A stretch of DNA of 64,000 bases from Paenibacillus sp. FSL H7-0331 (GCF_001956045.1 NZ_MRTH01000010.1:212897-276896); one strand, 5' to 3'. Shown: positions 34,617 to 43,146, numbered from the stretch's first letter. A program made the numbers and translations. The notes: a model not told the origin generated them from the sequence alone.

Positions 34617-34988
34617 TTAGACTTCCACTTTATCATCGCAAGGTTCTGGAGTTCCTTCATAGTCAGCAGGCTTGAACGATGATCCGCAGCCGCAGGAAGC
34701 TACCGCATTCGGATTATCAATGGTGAAGCCGCCACCCATGCCGCTGTCTTTAAAATCGATCTCAACGCCATATAAATACTTGGCGCTCTCACCGTCCACA
34801 ACCACTTTCAGACCATGCATTTCAAACACTTTGTCATCGCTGTTTTCTTTATCATCAAAGCCCATGCCGTAAGAATAGCCGCTGCATCCGCCTGACTTGA
34901 CTCCAAGCCGCAGAAACAGATTTGGCGTTTCTTCGCTAGCCAGCATTTCTTTAATTTTATCGCTTGCGGTTTCGCTAATTTTTACCAC
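34617..34988 (-). CDS. erpA: HesB/IscA-type iron-sulfur carrier (YutM/ErpA)
   Basis: This A-type carrier delivers Fe-S clusters to apo-proteins. The three conserved cysteines are in LGVKSGGCSGYSYGM and VASCGCGSSF. The GTG at 34988 (MVKISETASDK, 123 residues) has GGAGG eight bases upstream; the ATG two codons earlier (34994) is only two bases from it. It is close to yumC, yutJ, yuzB and the NifU-like yutI, as in Bacillus. Confidence 0.9.
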   Translation of the reverse strand: MVKISETASDKIKEMLASEETPNLFLRLGVKSGGCSGYSYGMGFDDKENSDDKVFEMHGLKVVVDGESAKYLYGVEIDFKDSGMGGGFTIDNPNAVASCGCGSSFKPADYEGTPEPCDDKVEV

Positions 34989-35135
34989 GGTCATAACCTC
35001 CTAAGAGTTTTTGAAGTACTTGCTTCATATGCACCAAATGAGTTGGATATATAGACTCGGTCAGTGTACAAGTGCCGCAGATAGCTCAGCTCATTAAAAC
35101 TCGCTACATAAAGCCTCTGCTACTTCAGTATACTC

Positions 35136-35342
35136 TTAATATGCATACTCCTCAAGACCCTTAAGCTTCAACTGCTTGTCCAATTGATAATAAGACAATA
35201 ATAACAAATCCAATTGCCCGCTGCATTGCTGCACAATCGGGTGCATGAACCCATGTTCTTCTACAAGTTTGATCATCTGGGCTCTGATTCGTTCGATTTC
35301 TATGGAAATTCCCATCAATTCGTTCGAGTATAGGGGCATCAA
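35136..35342 (-). CDS. Spo0E-like aspartyl-phosphate phosphatase
   Basis: The 68-residue protein has the Spo0E hairpin: IEIERIRAQMIKLVEEHGF, then the motif SGQLDLLLLSYYQ (consensus SxxLDxLIxxY). These proteins dephosphorylate Spo0A~P and so delay sporulation. The start is the TTG at 35342, eight bases after GGTGG; ATG next to it is possible. Its promoter overlaps a Spo0A-type box. Confidence 0.85.
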   Translation of the reverse strand: MMPLYSNELMGISIEIERIRAQMIKLVEEHGFMHPIVQQCSGQLDLLLLSYYQLDKQLKLKGLEEYAY

Positions 35343-35433
35343 TTATAGCACCACCCTTTTAAATAGACTTATAGCTTTAAAAGTATGCATGAAAAACAGC
35401 GGCTTAATTATACATAATTCCTCTTACAATTCC

Positions 35434-35464
35434 ATTATAAGGGTTTTCAACCCTTTTTGTCGAA
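35434..35464 (-). promoter_or_regulatory. Promoter of the spo0E-like gene with a Spo0A box at -35
   Basis: On the minus strand -10 TATAAT (35434-35439) and -35-position CGACAA (35457-35462) are 17 bases apart. The -35 lies inside TTTGTCGAA (35456-35464, plus strand), a full match to the 0A box consensus. An AAGGGTT/AACCCTT hairpin lies within the spacer. Confidence 0.5.
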
Positions 35465-35471
35465 CTGCGTA

Positions 35472-35500
35472 TTGCCCCACAAGATGAGGTTGTTTATAAT
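35472..35500 (+). promoter_or_regulatory. Promoter of mqnE
   Basis: TTGCCC (35472-35477), 17 bases and TATAAT (35495-35500). It starts 7 bp from the Spo0A-type box that belongs to the divergent gene. Confidence 0.6.
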
Positions 35501-35581
35501 AGACAGTATTGCTTACCCATTCGTGCCTAATTAATATTAACTATAGTTGGTTCTACAAATACTTTTATAGGAGGTGGCATC

Positions 35582-36685
35582 ATGAGCATTATTATTAGTA
35601 ACCCCGATCAACGAATGGCCGAAATTGCCGAAAAAGTCAAGCATGGTGAACGATTGTCTGCAGAGGATGGCGTGTTCTTGTACCAATCTGACGATTTATT
35701 ATCCATTGGCCAATTAGCTAACGAGGTCAATCTTCGCAAGAATGGAAAAAAAGTATATTTCATTGAAAACATGAGCCTTTATTTTACAAATGTATGTGAG
35801 GCCCACTGTGCTTTTTGTCATTTCCGCCGTGATGAAGGTGAAGAAGGTGCCTATACCCTGACAGCGGAGCAAATGTTTGACATTATTGATGAGCATTATC
35901 ATCCCGGCATGCGTGAGTTCCATATTGCCCAAGGTCATAATCCCCACGTTAAATTTGAATACTACCTTGAAGCGATACGCTCATTAAAGCAGCGGTACCC
36001 GAATGTTACAATTAAAGCGCACACCGCGGCCGAAATCGAGTTTTATTCCCGCATCAGTGGGTTAAGCTATAAAGAGGTGCTTGAGGCTTTGGTCGACGCA
36101 GGCTTGAGCACTTTGACAGGCGGCGGAGCAGAAATTTTATCCGAACGATACCGTAAAAAGATGGGTGTCGGTAAAGCGACTACGGATCAATGGCTGGAAA
36201 TCCAGCGTGTGGCCCATAGTATTGGACTCAAGACACATGCGACCATGCTCTACGGTTCCATCGAAACGTTGGAGGAACGCATTCAGCACATGATTTATTT
36301 GCGTGAGCTTCAGGATGAAACGAACGGTTTTATGGTATTTATCCCGAATTCCGTACAACCTGCCAGTGTCAATGCAGGAATCAAGCGCCGTGTAGCGGCT
36401 TTTGACGATTTGAAAACAATCGCGATCAGCCGTCTGATGCTGGATAATATTCAACACATCAAAGCTTATTTTATTAACCTTGGAACTCAATTGACCCAGA
36501 TTGCTCTTACCTTTGGTGCTTCTGACGTACACGGAACCATTATCAAAGAAAAGATCAGTCATGCAGCAGGTGCCCTGTCACCGGAAGGATTAACACGGGA
36601 TGAGCTTGTATGGCTTGTCCAAGGAGCAGGACGAATCGCTGTTGAACGTGATACTTTTTATAATGAAATCAAAGTGTTTGAGTAG
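35582..36685 (+). CDS. mqnE: Aminofutalosine synthase MqnE (radical SAM)
   Basis: The 367-residue radical SAM enzyme joins 3-[(1-carboxyvinyl)oxy]benzoate and S-adenosylmethionine to give aminofutalosine in the futalosine route to menaquinone. The cluster motif is NVCEAHCAFCHF (CxxxCxxC). GGAEILSERYRKKM and LTFGASDVHGTIIKEKI are typical of the MqnE/MqnC group. The substrate loop reads HIAQGHNPHV where relatives usually have a VGG motif. AGGAGGTGG precedes the ATG. No other mqn gene is in the window. MqnC is the closest alternative. Confidence 0.82.
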   Translation: MSIIISNPDQRMAEIAEKVKHGERLSAEDGVFLYQSDDLLSIGQLANEVNLRKNGKKVYFIENMSLYFTNVCEAHCAFCHFRRDEGEEGAYTLTAEQMFDIIDEHYHPGMREFHIAQGHNPHVKFEYYLEAIRSLKQRYPNVTIKAHTAAEIEFYSRISGLSYKEVLEALVDAGLSTLTGGGAEILSERYRKKMGVGKATTDQWLEIQRVAHSIGLKTHATMLYGSIETLEERIQHMIYLRELQDETNGFMVFIPNSVQPASVNAGIKRRVAAFDDLKTIAISRLMLDNIQHIKAYFINLGTQLTQIALTFGASDVHGTIIKEKISHAAGALSPEGLTRDELVWLVQGAGRIAVERDTFYNEIKVFE

Positions 36686-36763
36686 TTAAATGCATCTGCC
36701 CCATCATACGTACTCACTGCATATAAATCATTTGGATGGCTGTAAAAAAGGAGTTTGTCAATT

Positions 36764-37825
36764 ATGAAAAAAATCGTTATTTTGGGTGGAGGCTACGGCG
36801 GTCTGACGATCGTTAATCAGCTGCTTGAAAAAGATTTGCCGGCCGACACCGTGCTCGTGCTTATCGACCGGATGCCTTACCAAGGTTTAAAAACCGAATA
36901 TTATGCCTTGGCATCAGGCACGCTCTCCGATAAGGAGATTCGTGTCCAATTTCCCGTAGATCCTCGGTTGATTCTGAAATACGGAGAGGTTCGTTCAGTA
37001 GACCCTGTTCAGAAGCTGGTTATATTTGAAAATGATGAGCCCATGAGCTATGACACACTGATCATCGGACTTGGCTGTGTGGATAAATATCACGAAATAC
37101 CTGGCGCCGAGCAATATTCCAACAGTATTCAAACCTTGTCAGGCACACGCAAAACTTATCAAAGGGTTAACGATACGAATCCATATGGACAGATCACAAT
37201 TGTGGGCGGAGGCTTAAGCGGTGTGGAGATGGCGGCCGAGCTTCGTGAAAGCCGACCTGACCTGAACATCCGTATTTTGGATCGTGGACCGAGCATTTTA
37301 TCCGCTTTTCCCGACAAACTCCAGGAATTTGTTCGCGACTGGATGCTGTCTCATGAGATCGAGTTGATCCCTCATGTATCCCTGTCACGACTGGAAGGCA
37401 ATAATTTGTATAATCAGCAGGAAATAATTCATACGGATGTAACGATCTGGACAGCGGGTATTCAGCCAAGTCCGATTGTACAGCAGCTGCAATTGCCCAA
37501 GGATAACCAAGGCCGTCTCATTATCAATGAGTACCATCAAATTCATGATTACACGGACATTTATGTTGTTGGCGATTGTGCCTCATTGCCTTTTTCACCT
37601 AGTGGACAAGCTGCTGAAGCGCAGGGCGAGCAAATTGCACAAGTTATTCGCGCCGGCTGGAAGCAGCAGCAGCCCAAGCTGGGTCCCATCAAGCTGAAGG
37701 GGGTTCTTGGTTCCCTAGGTAAAAAATCCGGCTTTGGTGTTATGGGCAAGCGCCCCATTACCGGTCTGGTGCCGCGGGCGCTTAAAAGTGGAGTGCTCTG
37801 GTTATCCAAGCACCACTTCGGTTAA
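36764..37825 (+). CDS. yutJ: NADH dehydrogenase-like flavoprotein (YutJ)
   Basis: A 353-residue FAD/NAD(P) protein of the NDH-2 superfamily. Motifs: KKIVILGGGYGGLTIVNQLL, ITIVGGGLSGVEMAAELRES, DVTIWTAGIQPSP and IYVVGDCASLPFSPSGQAAE. It lacks an obvious C-terminal membrane helix. I chose the ATG at 36764, ten bases after AGGAG. It is the second NDH-2-type protein of the window. Order next to yuzB and yutI matches Bacillus. Confidence 0.85.
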   Translation: MKKIVILGGGYGGLTIVNQLLEKDLPADTVLVLIDRMPYQGLKTEYYALASGTLSDKEIRVQFPVDPRLILKYGEVRSVDPVQKLVIFENDEPMSYDTLIIGLGCVDKYHEIPGAEQYSNSIQTLSGTRKTYQRVNDTNPYGQITIVGGGLSGVEMAAELRESRPDLNIRILDRGPSILSAFPDKLQEFVRDWMLSHEIELIPHVSLSRLEGNNLYNQQEIIHTDVTIWTAGIQPSPIVQQLQLPKDNQGRLIINEYHQIHDYTDIYVVGDCASLPFSPSGQAAEAQGEQIAQVIRAGWKQQQPKLGPIKLKGVLGSLGKKSGFGVMGKRPITGLVPRALKSGVLWLSKHHFG

Positions 37826-37828
37826 GAT

Positions 37829-38083
37829 TTATTCTCCCAACAGATCGAGCATCTCATCGATCTGTTTTATTTTGTTTTCTATTTGCTGTTCAAGCTCCTC
37901 TGCGTTAGCAGCGGCGACGATTTCGCCGTTAACCAGTGCGTAAGGAAAGGTATAGCATTCCCCACAATTGCCAAGACAGCCGTATTCGATCACATCCAGG
38001 TCTGGCCTTTCTTCAAGCTTTTTCATGACCAGTTCGGTACCGCTATGCAAATTACTGCTGCAAAATTCTATAATTGCTCTCAT
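37829..38083 (-). CDS. yuzB: YuzB family (DUF1450) protein
   Basis: The 84-residue protein has the family's cysteine set in IEFCSSNLHSG and VIEYGCLGNCGECYTFPYA, resembling a thioredoxin-fold [2Fe-2S] protein. The function is not established. It is convergent with yutJ (3 bp between stop codons) and divergent from yutI. Confidence 0.88.
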   Translation of the reverse strand: MRAIIEFCSSNLHSGTELVMKKLEERPDLDVIEYGCLGNCGECYTFPYALVNGEIVAAANAEELEQQIENKIKQIDEMLDLLGE

Positions 38084-38165
38084 GTTGATGAGTCACCTGC
38101 CCTGTTAACCATTTTAATTTCACTGTAATTGTATTATAATATAGTTAGAAAGGAGTTGACGTCAA

Positions 38166-38411
38166 ATGACTGAACAAGCACAAAGCACCATGTACGATGA
38201 AGTACTGGAGGTTTTAGATAAGCTACGCCCGTTTTTGCAGCGCGATGGCGGCGACGTAGAGCTAGTTGATGTGGAAGGCGGCATCATTAAGCTGAAATTG
38301 ATGGGGGCGTGCGGAAGCTGCCCGAGCTCAACCATTACCTTGAAGGCCGGTATCGAACGCGCTCTGCTTGAAGAAGTAGAAGGCGTTATCGAGGTTGTAC
38401 AAGTATTTTAA
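38166..38411 (+). CDS. yutI: NifU-like Fe-S scaffold (YutI/NfuA C-terminal type)
   Basis: The 81-residue protein is a NifU C-terminal domain. The cluster-binding cysteines are in [20 protein letters not shown] (CxxC), and [20 protein letters not shown] is the family signature. It acts with A-type carriers such as the nearby erpA/yutM. AAAGGAG precedes the ATG and a strong terminator follows. Confidence 0.93.
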   Translation: MTEQAQSTMYDEVLEVLDKLRPFLQRDGGDVELVDVEGGIIKLKLMGACGSCPSSTITLKAGIERALLEEVEGVIEVVQVF

Positions 38412-38447
38412 TTGAGCATCACGTCTGGATGACAGACGAAGTGTAAG

Positions 38448-38509
38448 ACCCGTAGAGTGCATAGAATAGCTGTCGTACCTGATGGCTATTCCGCACTCTC
38501 GGGTTTTTT
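38448..38509 (+). terminator. Terminator of yutI
   Basis: ACCCGTAGAGTGC with AATAGC and GCTATT with GCACTCTCGGGT form an extended stem followed by a T tract. Confidence 0.8.
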
Positions 38510-38538
38510 GTAATTATTACCTGTTAACAATATCCAGT

Positions 38539-39321
38539 TCATTCCATACTGTGGATATTGGCACGAATCGGATCCAGTCCTCCGGAAATGTCCATAATAT
38601 TTCCTGTTATAAAATCAGAGCGCTCCTCACATAGATAGGCAATCACTCTTGCAATGTCTTCCCCAACACCCGGACGTCCGCGAGGTGATTCCGGATCGAT
38701 CTCATGCTCCACATCAGCGATCAGCTTCTCCTTGTTGTCTCCATGAATGTCACCCGGACAGATCATGTTCACCGTGATCCCAAAGGGTGCTTCTTCAACT
38801 GAGAGCGTTTTGGTGAATGAGACAAGCCCAACCTTGGCCGCGGCGTAGACAGCCCTGTGAGGCCATCCTCGTGCCTCTGAGGCATGCCCGAATCCAAAGT
38901 GAATGATTCTCCCCCACTTCTTGCTGCGCATCATAGGAAGCACCAAATGATCGAGCTGCATGACACCGAGCAAATTCCCGTTCATTATGTACTGAATCTC
39001 TTCTTGCTTGTATTCATTAAAGAACTTGCGTTCACGTACAAAAGGACCCGCATTATTAATACATATATCAATGCCGCCCAGTTCCTGGACAGCTGTTTCT
39101 GTCACATATTGCAAATCCTCATAACGCGATACATCACCCTGGAGTGCCAAACAGCGTACACCCTTCGCTTGTATACGTTCGCATAACTTCTGCGCCTCAA
39201 CAGCGCTATGAACATAATTGATAATAATATCGCAGCCGGAATCGGCGAGTCGGAGTGCAGTCATTTTGCCTAAACCTTTGGCACTGCCTGTTATAAGCGC
39301 GACTTTCCGTTGTTCGATCAT
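38539..39321 (-). CDS. Short-chain dehydrogenase/reductase (SDR)
   Basis: This 260-residue enzyme has the Rossmann motif ALITGSAKGLGKMTALRL, the NNAGP segment (ICINNAGPFV), the YxxxK pair in VYAAAKVGLVS and the PG motif (MICPGDI). The usual Ser of the triad, in an ISS motif before the Tyr, is replaced by IIHFGFGHAS, so the nearest Ser is displaced. I chose the ATG at 39321 (MIEQRKVALITG), with AGGAGAGG upstream; a GTG seven codons earlier lacks a site. The substrate is unknown. Confidence 0.85.
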   Translation of the reverse strand: MIEQRKVALITGSAKGLGKMTALRLADSGCDIIINYVHSAVEAQKLCERIQAKGVRCLALQGDVSRYEDLQYVTETAVQELGGIDICINNAGPFVRERKFFNEYKQEEIQYIMNGNLLGVMQLDHLVLPMMRSKKWGRIIHFGFGHASEARGWPHRAVYAAAKVGLVSFTKTLSVEEAPFGITVNMICPGDIHGDNKEKLIADVEHEIDPESPRGRPGVGEDIARVIAYLCEERSDFITGNIMDISGGLDPIRANIHSME

Positions 39322-39399
39322 GTTCGAATGTCCTCTCCTCACTTGCTCATATATCTTTAAAGTATAGAGGAAGCTAACAACTGATTCAAGGTCAATCCG

Positions 39400-40125
39400 T
39401 CAGGCTTCATAACGTCCGGTTGACTCCGACAACTTGCCAATATAATCAAACGTAGTACGGACAGCAACAAATACCATTTCACATCCAACTGCCAGGTCCA
39501 ACAGACGCTCGGATACATTTTCCGCCTTCATCCGTTCGTCTTGCAGTTGCTCTTCCTCCGCTGCCTGCAGCAAATCATCCAACAAATCGGCGTTAATTGT
39601 ATGAATCTCCATGTTCCGCTCGTTGCGCAGACGATCCACGGGTTTTCTGGACGATTCTTTCAGATCATACAGCTGCTTTTCAAGCTCGACATACAGATGG
39701 TTCTGATGCATATTGCGAAGCACGGTAAAGTAGGAAAACCGGGATTTGACCTCCTCGGTTTTGAGCCTGAACCGTTCATTCATAAAGTGACCCAGCTTAT
39801 CCAGAATGGCAAATATTCGAATGATAGCGTTTCGGTAAAAATACAAATACCGGCGATAATGAATCAGTTCTTCAGCACCCATATCATCTATATAGGTCTT
39901 CGAAATGTGCTCGCTGTAGCGGATTGCCGCATATTGGCTTTGCTCCAGCTCATCAAGCGCGCTCAGAAAGCTGTTCCCCCAAATGATATATCGCCGATCC
40001 TGAGAGTTGCGCTTGGCAAAAGGAATCGTATGTAATAATGCCAAATATTGCTGAATCGAATGATTCGCTGAGGCAATAAGACCTGTATCCTCACGTACCG
40101 GTTCACCGAACATCGCTCTAAGCAT
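39400..40125 (-). CDS. HEPN domain protein, Cthe_2314-like
   Basis: A 241-residue helical protein without membrane segments. Helices around YRRYLYFYRNAIIRIFAILD and the motif RLRNERNMEIH (R-N-x4-6-H type) fit the Cthe_2314-like HEPN family. HEPN proteins are often RNases of toxin or defence systems, but this branch is also found alone, as here. No partner nucleotidyltransferase is adjacent. Confidence 0.6.
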   Translation of the reverse strand: MLRAMFGEPVREDTGLIASANHSIQQYLALLHTIPFAKRNSQDRRYIIWGNSFLSALDELEQSQYAAIRYSEHISKTYIDDMGAEELIHYRRYLYFYRNAIIRIFAILDKLGHFMNERFRLKTEEVKSRFSYFTVLRNMHQNHLYVELEKQLYDLKESSRKPVDRLRNERNMEIHTINADLLDDLLQAAEEEQLQDERMKAENVSERLLDLAVGCEMVFVAVRTTFDYIGKLSESTGRYEA

Positions 40126-40378
40126 ATAAAGAACTCACTTCCCTTCTATATTCCTAAACATCGGTATTCATGCAACAGAGTGATAGTCCATCTTCCGGCG
40201 CAGGCAAGTCCTCACAATAGGATACCCATTATCGTGATCTTCTGTGTATGTCGATGCTCTTTTTATATAAGACTTTGCAACTTATTGCCATCTTGTTTTT
40301 GTAGCGCTTCCAAACCATCTCATAAGTCCAGATGCGCTTTGGACTTACTGAGATTTACGTTCATCCTGCGATCATATG
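40126..40378. other. Intergenic region without recognised features
   Basis: I see no reading frame with a ribosome site and no strong dyad here. It contains the upstream region of the HEPN gene (minus strand), which starts at 40125. Confidence 0.5.
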
Positions 40379-40422
40379 GAAAAACCAGCAGGCTTACGCA
40401 GCTATCGAGCTTTGTAAGCCTG
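40379..40422 (-). terminator. Terminator overlapping the end of ctaA
   Basis: On the minus strand CAGGCTTAC and GTAAGCCTG pair around a 17-base loop and are followed by CTGGTTTTT. The first arm lies inside the last ctaA codons. Confidence 0.6.
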
Positions 40423-41334
40423 TCCGTTCTGCTTTTTGGCCAAAAAGGCGAGTACACATAAGTAACACAATATCCCGAACAAAGCGGAGACCAGCACCGC
40501 GTGCAGCAGGCTCGCGATCAAATACACATCATATCCAATGGACAAGGTCACAAAAGCGCCGCTGAAGATTTGTAAAATCACGAGAATCAGCGCCCACTTG
40601 GCGGATTGATATATATTGTCCTGAGAACGTGTTTGAGAGCGTATCGCAAGGAACAACCACAACAGAAGAATGAACAAGGCCGCAGCACCCATGCGGTGGG
40701 CAAACACGATTCGGGTCGGGCCAATCATATCGGGAATGATGCTCCCGTTGCATAACGGCCATCCAATGCATCCACCTGAGGATTGGGTATGCCGCACGAA
40801 TGCACCCAGATATACGACTGCATAGCTGTAAATGGTAATCAGGAAAATGCCCCATCGAAGACCAGCGGTAATTGAAACGGTCGAACCCGACAGCATGCTT
40901 CCGAAGCGAGTAAAAACCAAGGAAAGCAGCAAAGTAAATGCAAATGCCATTAAAGAAAATCCAAAATGCAGCGCCAAAACCGACGAGGATTGCGGCCAAA
41001 TGACAGCCAGAGCCCCCAGCACAGCCTGCAGTATTGTAAAAAACATCGCTCCTGACACGAAAATCTTCGCATCTTTTCTTTTACACCAAACAAAAACAAG
41101 AATGGTCGCAATGAGCAAAACAATTCCTACCACACCCACAACAAACCGATGGCTGTATTCGATAATCGACTCAATCGTATACGCTGGAACAAATTTTCCG
41201 TTGCATAGCGGCCAATCGTCTCCACACCCACGGCCGGACTCCGTTTTCGTCACGAGCGCGCCCATAACGAGAATCAAAAACATGCCATACATGCTTGCAA
41301 ATGAGAAGTACTTAAGCCATTTTTGCTGGTTCAT
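40402..41334 (-). CDS. ctaA: Heme A synthase
   Basis: CtaA oxidises heme O to heme A for cytochrome aa3-type oxidase. The 310-residue membrane protein has eight helices. The heme histidines are in IEYSHRFVVG, VLALHFGFS, VFAHRMGAA and SLLHAVLVS, and the loop cysteines of Firmicute CtaA are in GRGCGDDWPLCNG and GGCIGWPLCNG. AGGTGA precedes the ATG. No ctaB or oxidase gene is in the window. Confidence 0.95.
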   Translation of the reverse strand: MNQQKWLKYFSFASMYGMFLILVMGALVTKTESGRGCGDDWPLCNGKFVPAYTIESIIEYSHRFVVGVVGIVLLIATILVFVWCKRKDAKIFVSGAMFFTILQAVLGALAVIWPQSSSVLALHFGFSLMAFAFTLLLSLVFTRFGSMLSGSTVSITAGLRWGIFLITIYSYAVVYLGAFVRHTQSSGGCIGWPLCNGSIIPDMIGPTRIVFAHRMGAAALFILLLWLFLAIRSQTRSQDNIYQSAKWALILVILQIFSGAFVTLSIGYDVYLIASLLHAVLVSALFGILCYLCVLAFLAKKQNGQAYKAR

Positions 41335-41465
41335 ATGCTGATATCACCTACTTTTCTGAGCTTCGACAGGATACGTCAAGGACATGACAAGTCGATCGCT
41401 CATGTATCATTATATCGATAAAAGGGAGCCAAATCCATGCGGAATTGTTACAAAGCATTGAAACT

Positions 41466-41512
41466 AAAAAGCCGATTGTTTCCAGGATGTATTTCCCTGA
41501 AAGCAATCGGCT
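41466..41512 (-). terminator. Terminator of the thioredoxin-like gene
   Basis: On the minus strand AGCCGATTGCTTTCAGGG and CCTGGAAACAATCGGCT pair and are followed by five T. Confidence 0.8.
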
Positions 41513-41535
41513 CTAATCCGTCATCAGAAACGGGT

Positions 41536-41880
41536 TTATTTATTGAGAGCAGTGGCTACTTCTACAGCACGGTCCAAAAACTGCTCGATTTCTTCTCTTG
41601 TTTTACGCAGTTTGCTTACAAACCGGACAAGCTCCTGACCATTACGGAAAGCGATAAAGCTTGGAATCCCCAAAATGTTAAGCTGCTCACATAAATCTGG
41701 AACTTCATCCCGGTCTAATTCGATAAAATTCAATCGGTCTCCATATTGTTCTTCGATCGATGGCATAAAAGGCTCAATGTAATGACAGTCCTTGCACCAG
41801 GTTGCTTTAAATACTGCAATGGTTGGCTTGTCACCATCTATAATTTGTTGAAAAATCGCTTCTGATTTCACTTGCTCCAT
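41536..41880 (-). CDS. Thioredoxin-like protein with CKDC site
   Basis: The product has 114 residues from the ATG at 41880; a GTG three codons earlier is too close to the ribosome site. It has a thioredoxin fold with active site FKATWCKDCHYIEP and the cis-Pro segment LGIPSFIAFRNGQ. The Lys-Asp pair between the cysteines differs from the CGPC of the housekeeping thioredoxin at 24126, so its redox potential or partner likely differs. The role is unknown. Confidence 0.82.
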   Translation of the reverse strand: MEQVKSEAIFQQIIDGDKPTIAVFKATWCKDCHYIEPFMPSIEEQYGDRLNFIELDRDEVPDLCEQLNILGIPSFIAFRNGQELVRFVSKLRKTREEIEQFLDRAVEVATALNK

Positions 41881-42069
41881 AACATCCACCGCCTTCTGAA
41901 TGAAGCTTTAAGAAAAAGCTTTTATTAGTTATAGCATGATGTTTTTTATCTGTCAAGGCTCCATCGATTCATGAAAATTTTGTCATACGTTTTACATTTA
42001 TTAGAATAAGTGATATCATTATGATATGAAAATGAATGCATAACTAATTAACTTTTAAGGAGTGATACT

Positions 42070-42912
42070 ATGAAAGAGTATAAAGCGTGGGTACAAAACG
42101 GTTTTCTTGGATTGCTGTTAATTGCCATATTTGTCGGTCTTGGTATTGTATTGCTGATTAATACGTATGTAATGTTAGGTATTGTTTCACTTGTGATCTC
42201 GATCATCCTTTTGTCGGGTATGACTATTGTTCAACCCAATCAAGCCCTCGTCGTCACTTTCTTCGGCAGGTACGTGGGAACGATCCGTGATAATGGCATG
42301 TCGCTGACTCTCCCCTTTTCTATGCGCAAACAGGTTTCATTACGGGTTCGCAATTTTAATAGCATCAAGCTGAAGGTCAATGATATTGAAGGTAATCCGA
42401 TTGAGATTGCTGCTGTCGTCGTGTTTCGTGTGATCGATTCAGCTAAAGCGATGTATGATGTTGACAAGTATGAGCAGTTTGTTGAAATCCAAAGTGAAAC
42501 TGCATTGAGGCACGTTGCCAGCAAATATCCGTATGATTTGTTTCATGACACTGGATTTTCGCTTCGCGGCAATTCGGAGGAAATCTCGAGAGAGCTCGGA
42601 CGAGAGCTGCAGGAACGGTTGTCGCTGGCTGGCGTTGAGGTAATGGAAGCACGGCTGACACATCTGGCTTATTCGACTGAAATCGCAAGCGCCATGCTGC
42701 AGCGGCAGCAGGCATCGGCCATCATCTCGGCGCGTACCATGATTGTGGAAGGTGCCGTCGGTATGGTCCAGATGGCAATCGCTCAAATCGAACAGGATGG
42801 CACGATCCATCTGGATGAGGAACGAAAAGCTGCGATGATCAATAATCTGCTGGTCGCGATTGTATCCGACCGCTCTGCGAGTCCTATTATTAATACAAGC
42901 AGCTTGTACTAG
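42070..42912 (+). CDS. SPFH (band 7/stomatin) membrane protein
   Basis: A 280-residue protein with two N-terminal membrane helices ([33 protein letters not shown]) and an SPFH domain ([20 protein letters not shown]). Typical C-terminal features include [24 protein letters not shown] proteins scaffold membrane microdomains. AAGGAG precedes the ATG. It is followed 12 bp later by a ribbon-helix-helix gene, an arrangement worth attention. Confidence 0.88.
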   Translation: MKEYKAWVQNGFLGLLLIAIFVGLGIVLLINTYVMLGIVSLVISIILLSGMTIVQPNQALVVTFFGRYVGTIRDNGMSLTLPFSMRKQVSLRVRNFNSIKLKVNDIEGNPIEIAAVVVFRVIDSAKAMYDVDKYEQFVEIQSETALRHVASKYPYDLFHDTGFSLRGNSEEISRELGRELQERLSLAGVEVMEARLTHLAYSTEIASAMLQRQQASAIISARTMIVEGAVGMVQMAIAQIEQDGTIHLDEERKAAMINNLLVAIVSDRSASPIINTSSLY

Positions 42913-42924
42913 AGGACCCATCTG

Positions 42925-43128
42925 ATGGCTTCCAAAAAAAGCTTTGCCCTGCGTATAGATCCCAAGCTGTATGAGGCACTTGAACGTTGGGCTGATGACG
43001 AATTGCGAAGTGTGAACGGACATCTTGAATTTTTGCTTCGTGAGGCGGTAGCTCGTGCAGGTAGATTACCCGGTCCCAAAGCATCAGTTCCCAAGGAAAA
43101 GCCAGAGGCTTCTCAGCAAGAAGAGTAG
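42925..43128 (+). CDS. Arc-type ribbon-helix-helix protein
   Basis: The 67-residue protein starts with KKSFALRIDPKLYEALERWA and DDELRSVNGHLEFLLREAV, the strand-helix-helix of Arc/MetJ-type DNA-binding domains, with a Pro/Glu-rich tail. GAGG lies nine bases upstream. It is cotranscribed with the SPFH gene and ends before a strong terminator. There is no toxin gene next to it, so an antitoxin role is unlikely. Confidence 0.8.
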   Translation: MASKKSFALRIDPKLYEALERWADDELRSVNGHLEFLLREAVARAGRLPGPKASVPKEKPEASQQEE

Positions 43129-43146
43129 GGATATATGCACATATAA

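Noticed and set aside
41362..41368. A TTCGACA (Spo0A core) upstream of ctaA
   Set aside because: A 7-base core is expected several times by chance in 64 kb, and the flanking bases do not fit.
42439..43023. A 194-codon open frame on the minus strand opposite the SPFH gene
   Set aside because: It spans the junction of two clear plus-strand genes and shows no domain or ribosome site.
42925..43128. Could the RHH gene be the antitoxin of a toxin-antitoxin pair?
   Set aside because: Its only co-directional neighbour is the 280-residue SPFH gene and no small toxin gene adjoins.
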